Positions 36,594 to 49,332 of a stretch of 64,000 nucleotides of DNA are shown here, piece after piece (within the stretch, counting starts at the first letter, position 1; each line of letters starts with the position of its first letter). The position numbers and the translations under genes were made by a program. The notes beneath the pieces were generated by a model, which was not told the origin of the DNA, made no database searches, and was given only the letters and a program-made list of their open reading frames with translations. Location of the stretch: positions 4,192,781-4,256,780 of the forward strand of contig NC_043742.1 of assembly GCF_004337985.1 (NCBI RefSeq). The letters run 5' to 3'. This DNA comes from Pyricularia pennisetigena (lineage: Eukaryota; Ascomycota; Sordariomycetes; Magnaporthales; Pyriculariaceae).

Positions 36594-37269
36594 TGTCTCG
36601 GTTCTGCTTTTGCACCTGTGATCGGTTGCGAATTACTGCACTATTTTCGGATTGCTATTTTTACCAAGTTTATTCAACTAAGCGCCATATATCATGCGAA
36701 GAGGGACTGATGTTAGGTGGAAGCTTAGTTGTAGGTGACAGCGATCAAAGAGCTTGAAGCTCTCAGGGCTGCGGTTGACGTTTTGCGGGGCGCGTCGTGC
36801 GCTGACGTGAAAGCAAGCTCATTAGGTCCCGGGAGAGTCTCCACTGATATCATACCATTGCCAACCGCCTAGAAAACGTCCTACTGTAGTACTGTAAGGA
36901 CCCGCAGTGGTCATTGAACCAGTAGTCACGCTAAGGCAAACCATCACTTTAAACTGCACATCTGAACGCCTGTGAGGAGTCCGAGCTCATCCCAACGGTC
37001 GTCTTCCATGGTCGTATTAGTGATTATCGGATGGCAGGTCTATATACAGGCGTATAATTCAACAAAAAAAAGAAGAAAAAAAAAATCAGAAGTGACGAGT
37101 GGGACGCTTTTGCAAAATCAATGCTTTACCATGTCATAGAAACGGGATAATACTTGTGCCCATTAATTCATATCCATGAAAGCTGCCACGGTATCGTCAT
37201 GAGCAAATTCCACCTCAACCATGGCACTCGTTCGGGACTGGTGCCCTTGCTTGGTTGTACAGCTTGAAT
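36594..37269. other. intergenic: rhodanese promoter and ERG5 3' flank
   Basis: 676 nt between two minus-strand genes, with a short A-rich stretch near 37064-37086. No supported gene. Confidence 0.6.
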
Positions 37270-38947
37270 TTAGTTCCATTTCCTCCAGTCAAAAGTCAAC
37301 GGGCAGTGGTCCTAGAGAAGTAGATAAATTTCGGTTAGAACAATGTTGCAGCTTATCGAGAAAGGTTGCAGTAGCAGTAAAACTTACTTTGGGGAAAATG
37401 GTGGCAAAAACTTGAATCTCGTCTGACAAGGGGGTCGCGTGGTGCTTCCAGTCCAGCTGAAGTGAGGCCATGCCGACAAACAAAGCCAAGTTCAGCTGGG
37501 CGTAATGCTGACCGAGACAGTAGTGAGGCCCTGTACCGAACACAAGGAAGTTCTTCTGGCCCTTTTCCTCGGCGTCACCAGTGTAGTACCGCTCAGGGTC
37601 AAACTCATCTGGCCTGTCGTACACCTCCGGGTCGCGCAAAGCCATGTAAGTGGTAGGGATGAGCATGGAACCTATGGGCAATCTGGGTCAGCAAGTTCTG
37701 CCTTGTAACATGTTCACACCGTGGCGGAGATATATCCTTACCCTTGGGGGCAGTGTATTCAGGAGTGATGGGGAATGCCTTTTTGGTGACATAAGGCACC
37801 ATGATGACTGGAGGCCGGTAACGCAGGAGCTCCTTCACCACGGCGCGCGTATACTTCATCGACTCGAGCTGTTCTAGGCTCACACGAGCATTGATGTCGC
37901 CATTGCGGACATTGTAGTTCTCCTCGCGAACGCGGTCAAGAACCTCAGGGTGCTGCGCCATTGTCTGGAACATGTATGTAGCAGCGCTGCTGGTAGCGTC
38001 CTGGGAAGCGAAGAGGAATGTGAACAAGGTCTGAGCGATCTCGTAGTCGGTAAAGTTGCGAAGAAGGGGATTCGGCTTCTCCATGCCCTCGGTGATGGTT
38101 CCAGCAGCCTCAGCATCGCGCCAGCGCTGGGACAAAACCATCTGCTGAATCCAGGCATCCATGATGCAGGTCACCTCTCCGTCGGCATTCATGCGAGCCT
38201 TACTTTTAGCCGCGCACTTGGAAAACTCGGCCAGGACCATGTCGGCCGCCTTCTTGCCATACCAAGTCTTGGTAAAAGGGAGGATGATAGGGAAGTTGAC
38301 AAGCTCCAGAGCCTCGGTGATATAGAAGTAGTCGACGGCAATCTTGCGGACTGTCTCGTCTGACATGTAGTGACCGACAAACGTACGGCAGGAAACGGCT
38401 GTGATGATCTCGCGGAATTCAACCATGAACGGAACCGGCTTCCCGCCAGCGTCCTTGGTGATCTGAACCATCTTCTTAAAGTAGCGGTTGTAGACATCCT
38501 CCTGTCCAGGCAGGTAGCACTCGAGCGCCTTGCGGGTGAATAGACCGTTCAGGCCCTTACGGAAGTCGACATGAGCCTTGCCATCGAGAAACACCCAGTT
38601 GTCGTGGCCCAACAATTTGGGAGCCACATCGACGACGCATGGTTTGACATAGGTGGGGGAATTGAAGATCTTGCGCGCAAGATCACGGGTTGACGCAATG
38701 ACTACAAACCTGATTGGCGGCCAATTTTTGTCAGTATACATGCCATGTTCAACAGCTTTGACCTCTCTTTGTGCCAGGAAAAGTTTGCGCATACTTGTGG
38801 AAGACAGAGACACAGCTCAGAGGGCCGCTCGTCCACTTCCCGTAGTACTCCTCCCACTTCGGGTTCATAGACTGCAGGAACGGCCCTATGAATGGCTCTT
38901 TGAACCTTGGGCCAACAATACTGCCCTTGCTCCGCTGGTAGCTGACT

Positions 38948-38980
<33 letters not shown>

Positions 38981-39267
38981 NNNNNTTGCGGTATACATTA
39001 GCTTCTATCTATACTGGTGGCATATCAAAGTGTGTATAGAAGTACTGTCAAGCAGCTTTGGCCAGACTCACATTGGTCATAGATGGCCAACATGAGCACA
39101 ACAGTGCCCAAGATTGTCCAGATCCCGGCATTGGAAACCGTCTCAATAACGTTGCCAAGGACGTATTCCAGTTGGGGTGGAAGAGCTACATTGCTAGGCA
39201 CAAAGCTGGCGAGAGGTGAGGCGAAAGCAGAAGTGGCGTTGGCAACGCCAGCAGCGACGGAGGCCAT
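37270..39267 (-). CDS. ERG5: Sterol C-22 desaturase, cytochrome P450 CYP61 (Erg5)
   Basis: ER-membrane P450 that introduces the C-22 double bond late in ergosterol synthesis. Exons 39267-39072, 38945-38795, 38709-37742, 37671-37388 and 37311-37270 give 546 residues. The N-terminus carries one membrane anchor ([18 protein letters not shown]). Exon 2 gives [20 protein letters not shown] and [13 protein letters not shown]. The I-helix region is [11 protein letters not shown], the ExxR is in [13 protein letters not shown], and the haem-binding loop is [10 protein letters not shown] with Cys490. The last exon encodes [13 protein letters not shown]. Reading through its intron would give an unrelated tail ending at 37289, which does not match the family. 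Intron 1 contains an assembly gap (38981-38985) and a 31-nt A run on the coding strand directly before the CAG acceptor. Confidence 0.95.
38949..38979. repeat. poly(dT)/poly(dA) tract inside ERG5 intron 1
   Basis: 31 T on the plus strand, hence 31 A on the ERG5 coding strand, immediately followed by CAG, the splice acceptor. It abuts a G and then a run of five N, so its true length is unknown. Confidence 0.9.
38981..38985. other. assembly gap (5 N)
   Basis: Five undetermined bases next to the poly(T) tract in ERG5 intron 1. The gap size is probably nominal. It does not affect the coding sequence. Confidence 0.98.
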
Positions 39268-41356
39268 GTCGTTAGGGAGGAGAGCCGCTGTAAAGACGGG
39301 CTGTTCTAATCGGCTGTTGTAAAGTTATCTTAGACTGCGGGATCTCTTAGCAAACAACAATGCGCCCGCAGTTGTATGGCGCTTCGTCTCGGACCAAGGG
39401 CAAGCACGAGCAGCTTGTCGAGAATAGAGAGAGAAATGTCACGCGACGTGACAGAACAGCTAGTTATTTGGTAATTAGCTGGCATACATTAAAGAGAAGG
39501 AGGGCCACTTTGCTCAAGTAAACCGGGTTATTACTCTAAAAGAAGCAGAAAATTTACATGCGTGTGAGGGAAAGTTCGAACCCTTCCAATGCAACGTCAG
39601 GTTAAATTGGCCTAAGCCAATAGTGCTCCATTCCTGTTGTGACTTCGTCCCGGCCACTTCATAATCCCTGCTTTTGTTTATGGGCAACGGGGGCATGGTA
39701 GGCAATCACTTGTGCCAGCAGCTCGGCTAGGGCAAATTTTTTGTCGGTGCCGGGGTTTGTTGATTCTCCTAAACCCCGCCCTGACAATTCCGTGGCAGCT
39801 CTACACAATCACATCACACCCTAGACTAGATTGTCTGACATGGGGGTCTAATAACGGGTTTACGTAGTATATCCGAGAGGTGAAAGGTAAGCTGTAAACT
39901 GCAATTGGCCGCAATTGTATTTTTTGCGAGCCTTGCGAGGTAATTTGTCGATTTAGCTGATATTTGACATATCGCAAGCTTGGGTTTAGCTTATTCTTAT
40001 TTCTTCTGGAAGGCACAAAAAAAAAGCATATCAAGCGTGGGAACGTGCTTACAAAACTACGGATGGCTAATTTGTTGAGAAGCCTCCTATGGACCTATGG
40101 AGCCCAGTCACGGGGTGGAATTCAAGGCACGCCACAGTTCATCCGGTTGGGTGCTGGACGACGGCCTTCCGTTCCTCCCGAGATCATCTCATGCCAAGCT
40201 TTTCATCACATACCAATCGGACTCATGTATCCACCAACAACACTTGTCAGAGTCAGGCCAGGACGAATCAAGTGATTGTGCGGAATAGGTATTCCCGGCG
40301 CCGGAGCAGCAAGTATCATTATTCATTCATCAGGTAAACAAATAATACATGACGGGAGGTGTTTTGCATGAGCAATTCTTGAAACAAGAACAGGTCCACA
40401 AAGCTCTGGTAAACACATAGCGGACTGAAGCTTGTTTTTCAAATCAAGGTATCGGTTAGGCTGTTTTGCGCCATACCTTGAGAAGCTGTTTTATTTACAT
40501 CAATCAGGTAGGTTGGTAACTCACCTACATCTTTATATAAACTTGAACTGATAAGTTACCTAGACCTAGGTTCGTACATTAGATCTTTCACCTAGCCGCA
40601 ATATAGTGACTATGTTTCTCACTGCGAGTAAGTTTTGACGGCGCATGCCCTAGCACCTTCTTTTGCTCACCACTACTCCGTATGTGGTAAGCCAACAGCG
40701 GCTAATCGTACTAGACATGCTGGTTGCCCCTGGCTAACGAATATATCTGTCCCCGCAAAAACCGTAGTCGGTCGTACTCATGCTCGCCACCTTTTATAAA
40801 AGGACTTCATGCACTAAAATGCACCACTAAAATCAGACGCCCTTGTCCCGTTTTGTCACTAGTCTAGTGACTGACTGGTTACGTGTAGACAGTAGGGCTG
40901 CTACAACAGGACTCAAACGGAAGGGAAGGGGGAAGGAGGAGAAACCGCTTGGCAGGACCCTGCTTCTTCGCAACGTCGTGTTTTGGAACAAAAGCTATTA
41001 CGTTGTACATACCTATCGCATCCCCAAGAACCGGTCAACGTCACCATGTCATGGACTAGCAAGATGAGCTGTCTTGTTTTTATCAACATCGTCGTCCGAT
41101 GCCTGGGTGCTGGACTCGACTCGTGGAGTGCGCGATTCCTGCCATATAAGGGGACCTAGGTCCCAGCAAACATTACGGCGGAAAGGGTGTAACTCAGTTA
41201 CAGCGCGCAGCTAGTCAAGCATTAACCCCTGCCACGCTTACTCCGACAAGATGCGCACATCGATTCCATAGGGTGAGAGACTTGTACTTCGATGGCACAA
41301 TACCGATATATTCCGTGACGATATGTTGGTACACTTGTAACTGCCCCTTGCTACTT
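39268..41356. promoter_or_regulatory. ERG5 upstream region and KRR1 3' flank
   Basis: 2.1 kb between two minus-strand genes, longer than most spacers here. It contains a perfect inverted repeat GTCACG-CGA-CGTGAC at 39438-39452 in the proximal ERG5 promoter and another short one, GTCACTA-GTC-TAGTGAC, at about 40855-40871. Open frames are short, overlap on both strands and lack motifs. Confidence 0.5.
39438..39452. promoter_or_regulatory. inverted repeat GTCACG-N3-CGTGAC upstream of ERG5
   Basis: Perfect 6-bp arms about 170 nt upstream of the ERG5 ATG. The TCACG arms are reminiscent of half-sites bound by bHLH sterol regulators (SREBP-type), but the match to a published sterol element is partial and function is inference. 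Confidence 0.35.
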
Positions 41357-43171
<1,815 letters not shown>

Positions 43172-45114
43172 ATGGAGCTGGCAATGGAGTTCAAGGAGGA
43201 AGAGAGGGTTCCCGAGGTGCCTACGACCGAGGAGGGCTTGGATGCAAGTCAGGAGGCTCCTCCGTTAGAAACTCTAGCACCACCTCCTGTTGAGCCTATT
43301 TCAAGGCCAGAATCGCCTGGAATACAGAGTTCTGGTGCGCAGCTGGCCGAGCTCGCGTCTCTGGCAACCAACGTTGCTGCGTCTGAACAATTACAAAGGT
43401 ATGTGAATGTGGGGCTCCTTTGCGCACGTGGTTATCTCGTCTCGCCCATACGGCACAAAAGCAAAGCGCTTGCGTCTCGGTTGAGATCTAAGCTGTGTTC
43501 TTGGTACTCGATGAGATAGAGGCAGGTACTCTGGAAGTACTCCTTGAGATTATCGCTGTCTATCGAATCTTGACGCTGTTATGCGAGGCCGGATCCTACG
43601 CCTGCAACGGCCCACTCAGGGGCTCGCAACAACTAACATGTATTCTCTCCCAGAGCTTCGGCTGAAGTTAACAACTCACCTCCCTCACCGGCCTTTCCTG
43701 ATGCTACATCTACGCAGCCAGCACCGACAGACCCTGCTTTGTCTACTGACCTTGACACAGCCGCCCAGCTGTCTGCACCAGAGACAGCTGCGCCAGATCA
43801 AGCGGTTGCGCAACCAGAGATGGCGGCACCTCAGCCACAATTAATGATTGCGGCTCATCAACCAGGGCTATCAACAGAACCTACGCAGCCTGTGTCAACC
43901 CCTAACATGCAACCACCTCAACAGCAACCTACGTCTTATGCTGCTTCTTCTCCAGCCTCATTGCCGGGAATATTGGTGTGTATCACTGGTTGACGTGTCT
44001 TTTTCATTCCTTCTTGTGTAGATCCTGAGCTCCCACTAACGCAACTGCACATTATACAGCCGACTTGCCAGAACTGCGGGACGTCTACAACGCCGCTCTG
44101 GCGACGAGATGAACATGGGGCTGTTCTCTGCAATGCTTGTGGTCTATTCCTCAAGCTTCACGGCAGGCCGAGGCCAATCTCGCTGAAAACGGATGTCATC
44201 AAGAGTAGAAATAGGGTCAAATCGATTCGACCTGATCTTGCTTTGAAGAAAAAGGTGAGTTCAACACAAGTCTGGGTAAAAAGCGGTTTTGAAAGCATCG
44301 TGCTAACCTGCCATGGGATCAGCAACAACAACAGCAGCAGCAAATGCAGGCTCTTGCTGGCGCCAATGGCGCACTCGATGCGCAAACCCAAGCAAGCATC
44401 GCAGGGGCGGCATTAGGTGCACGCAGGGCGTCTCAGAAGTCTACAAATGGCCACATTGAAGGTTCGCTCCCATCAAGTTCTGCCTCCGGCACAACAGACA
44501 TGTTCAATCCTCACATGCTCTCAGGTTTTGAGGACGGGCAATATCCTGCCAACGTTCTTCCAGGGTTCGGACTGCCGGGTTCATCCGACCAAAGTGCACT
44601 TCTCAACGGCGAGATGCCTCAGACCCCTGAGCAATTGCTCGCTGCTATATCCAGTTTCAAGACGCGCGTATCGGAGCTCGAGGTCATCAATGACTTTCTC
44701 GAGCGCCGCCTGCTCACGTATGATAGCTATGGCGGACAACCGCAGGATGGGCAAGACGGTGGTGTCGGTCAGGGCGATGCACAATTGAGATCACAGGTGG
44801 AGAGTCTCACTCAGTCTGAATCGCAGTTGAGATCTGAGCTCGAACAAGCTAGAGCCGAGACTGAGCAGCTGCGATTCAAGGCTGATGAAGCAGACCAGCT
44901 GAGGGCCGAGGCCGAGCAGCTCCGTGCTGAACTCGAAGAAAGCCATCGGAGAGAGAACATGATGAAACGGCGTCTCGAAGACTTTGAGCTTGAAAACAAG
45001 CTACTCCTGAACAACGTTTCTGAGGTGGAAGAGGATGGGCGACCATCCAAACGGCCACGTATTGAGGAGGCCGCGCCGGTGCCGGAGGAGCTTACTCCTC
45101 CGTCTGTCGCTTAG
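43172..45114 (+). CDS. areB: GATA-type zinc-finger factor with C-terminal coiled coil (AreB / ASD-4-like)
   Basis: Nuclear transcription factor with one GATA finger, of the AreB/NreB/ASD-4 group that counteracts or modulates AreA-type nitrogen activation and, in Neurospora, sexual development. Exons 43172-43398, 43654-43975, 44060-44254 and 44323-45114 give 511 residues. Residues 1-183 are Pro/Ala/Gln-rich. The finger is Cys186-x2-Cys189-x17-Cys207-x2-Cys210 ([14 protein letters not shown], then [14 protein letters not shown]), followed by the basic tail [18 protein letters not shown] short Gln run opens exon 4. Two heptad-rich stretches follow: around residue 350-385 ([20 protein letters not shown]) and about 395-475, where EQLR/DQLR motifs recur. 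These are consistent with dimerisation by coiled coil, and no second GATA finger is present, which excludes SreA-type siderophore regulators. Confidence 0.93.
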
Positions 45115-47206
45115 CGTTTGCTTTCCATTGCTATGCGAATTTCTAATGATACCACTAAAAGTAACAAATCTGTTGGGCTTAGTCACGCCCATGTATACCA
45201 CTATTTGACGTTTACCAACTTTCAACACCCATACCTGGCTTTACGACTTTGCATTGCTTTAGCTCGAGTTGTTGGTCTTCTTGGCGGTCGCCCGGCTCTG
45301 CGTTTAGACTGGTTGAAAAATGATGGGGCTGACATGGCATTAAACACATCCAGAATTGGAGTATATATTTTCGAACAGGCCATTTCACTCATATCGTCTC
45401 TCAGTAAGTACCAGCATACCTATCTCTCTAACTGACAGATTCATGACGAAACTAGTCGGATAGGCTGCTTGCTGAATGATATCAATACGTGATGATGCGG
45501 TATGGAAAGGAGAAGCCGGATCTCAAATCCTGTCCTCAGGGGTACGGAAGTGTTGTTAAAGTGTTGCTTCTACATCATCTCAAACAAATCTCGGTACTAG
45601 ACTAGAGTATCCAGACTAATACCCCGCCCCTTACTGTAACCAATACGTACAACATGACTTCTTCCTTCCCCGGGCTTGTTGGGAAGAAAAGGGGGAATAA
45701 GACACATTACTCTGTACACCTTCGAATAGAGTTTCAATTTAAACCAAGTTGACTATTCGTGGCGCCTGAGAAAACCCCTAGATTACTAGCACTCAGCCTC
45801 TACGCCTGGCATCTCGCATGGAATTGATCGAGCGCTAATGCAGCTCGGGCTAGGAAACACCGTCCGCAGAATGCAATACAATATCAATAGAGCCTGCGTG
45901 AGCAAGCGTGGGGCTGAACACGACGGAGAAACTTTCCAGCAAGCACACATACACACACAGACTTAGTCTAGCCTATAATTAAACGAGCACACAACAGGCA
46001 GATAAACGTTATTCATGTGGTCTCTTGGGAACGTGGCATTTTCGGTTTGCTGCACCTGCCCCGGCGACGAGCCTGACTAAGAAAAATATAGACTTGGCGC
46101 ATCCTTTCTTTCTTTCTTTTTTTTTTTTTTTTTTTTTCAAGTCGCGCTATTTCAGTGTTGATTGCCTGAATATCTCGTGTGACTAAATCTGTTTGACTTT
46201 GAGTCGCGTTTAGGCAAAAAAGGGCTCGCCGTGCAAACAAAAACATGAGTTTTGGCGAGGAGATTGGTAAGCCTCGTGCACTCACGCGACACCCGACTTG
46301 TCCATTTCGCACCAGAAGCAAGCTGTGGCGCGAGACATTTTCCTCCATCCTTGATAAAAATGCGCGTCAGTCAGTGTACCCAGACAAAGGTTCAGATTCC
46401 AGAACGGGGGCAGGGCGGACCGGATGTCGCCTCGAGAAAATCGAGGTTCCAGGCACCGCCGTGACTAGAATAAGCCCTTGTCAGAGGAACCATTCCTTCC
46501 CTAAGCAAAAACTACCGTGCCTTCGCTTTGTCCCATCAGCCCTCCTTTGGGACCCGACCGGTGCTTCCAGGGGACGCCTGAGCCTGACGGGGACCCCTAC
46601 GCTCAATCACCTTGGTCGTCTAGGCATTCATTAGCTCTTAAAGCTCTTCCATAGGAGCCACCATTGTCTGATCCAGGCGAGGCCGTTTGTCGCCTGGCGT
46701 TTTTACTGTTTATTTGGGACATTAGAAAATCCACATCGAGGCAGGGACGAAAGAAGGACTGTCCCTCCCCATCTTATTTGGGCCACGCCATTTTCTTATT
46801 TTATTTGAACCACATTCCAATCTATTCCCAGCGGGAACCCCGTGTCACACCTTCCTCCAAACTCACACATATCTTGCAGCAGGGCTTACTATAGGTGGCC
46901 GAGCAAAGGAGAAAAAAAGGGAGACAAGAAGAAATATTCTCTAACACCTCCGGATGTCCCCAAACCATTATATGTCGGTTGCAGAAGCTCGCAATAACCA
47001 CTTTGTCATCCCCGCCCGGCCGCCCGCTGCAGAATCCTACAACGATCATCCGGAGCTCTTCTCATCTTGGGTGGACCATCCTACAAGTATACTTAGCGGC
47101 AGGATCCATACACCTTTGTAGGAGGGCAAATTCGAGATCAGGATCTCTTTATTTTTTATTTTTTTTTTCTTCCTTTTTCCTTTTTGCTCCCCTATTTTGC
47201 GCGCCA
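45115..47206. other. intergenic, GATA factor 3' flank and upstream region of the orphan gene
   Basis: 2.1 kb without a motif-bearing frame. It contains poly(dT) of 21 nt at 46117-46137 preceded by CTTT repeats, and a T-rich stretch just upstream of ATG 47207. The frame open from 46895 into the next gene has a low-complexity Phe/Ser/Leu-rich composition and is more likely 5' UTR. Confidence 0.5.
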
Positions 47207-47959
47207 ATGGCTCTCGCACGCCTCATCCCCAAGAGCAAGGACGATGACTACTCTCCAGTAGTCTCGTCGCCTCTGAACCCTGAGAGCTGCTACCAGGCAC
47301 AAATGTGCCAGCAGTACAAGACTCAGAGAAGAATCACTTTAGCCGGACGCCCAACTTCAAAGCAGAGGAGCCCTACCCAGCTTCTGATGAGGAACAAGGC
47401 CGCCGTCGCTTTCCACCACCACGCCATTGCAGTTAGCCAATCGAGGGGCCATCATGACCTGTGGGCGGTCAGCGGCGATATAGGTGCCGGGAGAAGACCG
47501 TCATCGAACTTGCTGCATGTCGGCAAACAAGGGAGGACGCTCCGCTGCCCAACCAAGATCTCTGGCAGGAACTACAGCAGTAGCACCGTGACACCATCAC
47601 ATCCAAAACACGCAATATTCCCCGCACCTGTGGGTGTCTCCTTCGACAGCATCATCAGCAGCTCCGTCGGCGACGGCGACGACAATGTTTTTGAGACGGA
47701 GGAAGAGGAAAAGGTGCATCTGCTGACGCTGCAGGTAAACGGCGACGATTTCAGGGTCGACTTTTCCGGCGTCACCATCGACCCCATGACGACGATGACA
47801 ACGACGGCGACAACAGTGCTCATGCAAAGGCCGCGAACCATCCGGGATTTATGGTCGACACCCGGGAGGATGCTGGGCGGGGCTGCCGCCGTCTGCTGCT
47901 TATTATTACTTTTCTTTGTCAAAATTGAAGCGCTGTTTAGCAACTGGTTTATGCAGTGA
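47207..47959 (+). CDS. hypothetical tail-anchored protein, 250 residues
   Basis: No family recognised. The intronless frame starts at ATG 47207 in a favourable context (GCGCCAATGG) after a T-rich leader; the same frame is open upstream to 46895 but that part looks non-coding. The N-terminal two thirds are polar and basic. An acidic patch (VGDGDDNVFETEEEEKVHLL) and a Thr/Met-rich stretch (about 47789-47824) precede a single C-terminal hydrophobic segment (AAAVCCLLLLFFVKIEALF) five residues before the C-terminus. This arrangement is that of a tail-anchored membrane protein with a cytosolic domain; target membrane unknown. The antisense strand is also open over part of it, so coding status rests on start context, length and the terminal membrane segment. 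Confidence 0.6.
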   Translation: MALARLIPKSKDDDYSPVVSSPLNPESCYQAQMCQQYKTQRRITLAGRPTSKQRSPTQLLMRNKAAVAFHHHAIAVSQSRGHHDLWAVSGDIGAGRRPSSNLLHVGKQGRTLRCPTKISGRNYSSSTVTPSHPKHAIFPAPVGVSFDSIISSSVGDGDDNVFETEEEEKVHLLTLQVNGDDFRVDFSGVTIDPMTTMTTTATTVLMQRPRTIRDLWSTPGRMLGGAAAVCCLLLLFFVKIEALFSNWFMQ

Positions 47960-48376
47960 AGCACATTGATCGCTGCCCACACTCTCCTTTGTTCTTTCTT
48001 TTAATACCCGAGGTGAATCACTGGACCAACGAGAAAGCTGGACATGTTGAGAAAACCGGGAACGAAACTTGGCGTCCGGCGTTTGTTTGAGAATTATGCG
48101 TCTGCGGTATCTATTGAACCGACAAAGCTCCCGAGTGGTGTCTATTGCTTCGTTTCTCCATCTTGTCCAGAAACCGGCCATAGATTCCCTGATCTAAAAG
48201 CCCTGCTTGTATGCCTTTCAATGGGAAGCAAGAATGTTGTACAGTACATAATCATCTAGTATCGTCAGAAAAAGAAGAAAAAACAATTTTATACACACAA
48301 AGTAAATTCAGTCACAACGAGGTGACCGGACAGAAGCGGGAGGCGACAGAGTTCTCAAAACGCCCGGCACCTTCTC
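47960..48376. other. intergenic between convergent genes
   Basis: 417 nt between two convergent stop codons, probably 3' UTRs. No gene seen. Confidence 0.6.
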
Positions 48377-49332
48377 TCATTGCTTCTTTTTGTCGTGTTC
48401 AGTGACGGTGGCTGGCGGTGGCGAAGGAGCGCCACCCTTCTTGCTATTCTGCGTCGTTATGCCGGTCTCAACCTGCCATATGGCCCTCTCAAGTTCAACT
48501 TCTAGTTGGGGGAGATCGAGCAGCCGCGTGATGCGTTGGGCATTCTGCTGAGAAAGAAGCAAAGTTTCTCCTTTTGGGTAGTTTGGTGCCTCTCCTGGGC
48601 TAGGGTGTTCGATTATGATGGGGGACTCTGGCAGGTTTGCCGATGTCTCCGTCGTTGTTGGTTCTGCGGCAGACGGCAATGGGTGGTCCTGGTCCGCATA
48701 TACCTGGTCGAGGATGGGTGACGGAACTGGCGTTATAAGGTTGTTTTGGAGCAGGAACTGTATATGCCGCCCGCCCGCAAGCGCTCTCCAATGAGACCAA
48801 GCTCTGTAGACCAGATAAAAGAAAGGGATGTTGGGTACGCTGATCCATTGTTAGCGCGTCTTTCAAGCAATGTCGCGCCCTGCCAAGCACACACTTACAT
48901 TGGTAGAATACCCACTGGTATGGTCAGAGGCATACCCAAAAAGCACAGCACAAGGCGCTTCTTGTGTATAGACTCGCGCTCTGTGCTTAGGGTGTGCAGG
49001 ATACTCGGGATCTTCTCGGCCTTCACCAGGCTCTCCGGATAAACAACCTCGACCTTGACCTTCCCCGCCTGCTCGTCGCTCTGACGGGCGCTTGAAAGCG
49101 GCGGGACAGACTTGAGCCCCCACTCCTCATATGGTATCCTCCTGAGGGCCTGATTGCCATATCCGACCACCAACTTCTGCCACCCGCCCGGCTTCTTCTC
49201 CCACTCGGCCCATGTCCGTGCCGCTCTCGATTGTATCCGTTCCGATATGGTCTGCTTCTTGGGGATGGCGGGTGCTCGTTGGCAATAGAGTAGCGTCCGG
49301 CGCGTGGAAACGGGAAGGAGAAACAGTCGCAT
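48377..49332 (-). CDS. Mitochondrial K+/H+ exchange-related protein (Mit_KHE1 family)
   Basis: Inner-membrane protein family linked to K+/H+ exchange and mitochondrial volume control in yeast. Exons 49332-48899 and 48839-48377 give 298 residues; the intron splits the Ile codon in GILPI-VPNIP. The N-terminus (MRLFLLPVSTRRTLLYCQR) is basic and fits mitochondrial import. Family landmarks are RAARTWAEWEKKPGGWQKLV, IPYEEWGLKSVPPL, a hydrophobic pair around LCFLGMPLTIPVGILPIVPN, and FFYLVYRAWSHWRALAGGRH. The C-terminal 100 residues are Pro/Glu-rich and diverged. Either exon alone reads to a stop within the intron, so the spliced form is needed to restore the conserved core. Confidence 0.87.

Noticed and set aside
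37289..37388. ERG5 C-terminus read straight through to 37289
   Set aside because: The segment begins with GTAAGT and ends CTCTAG; splicing it yields a family-like end ([13 protein letters not shown]).
39560..39600. GTTCGAACCC resembling a tRNA T-loop
   Set aside because: No matching T-stem, D-arm or acceptor stem around it.
46895..47206. N-terminal extension of the orphan protein
   Set aside because: In-frame but low-complexity and T-rich; ATG 47207 has the better context. Kept as probable 5' UTR.
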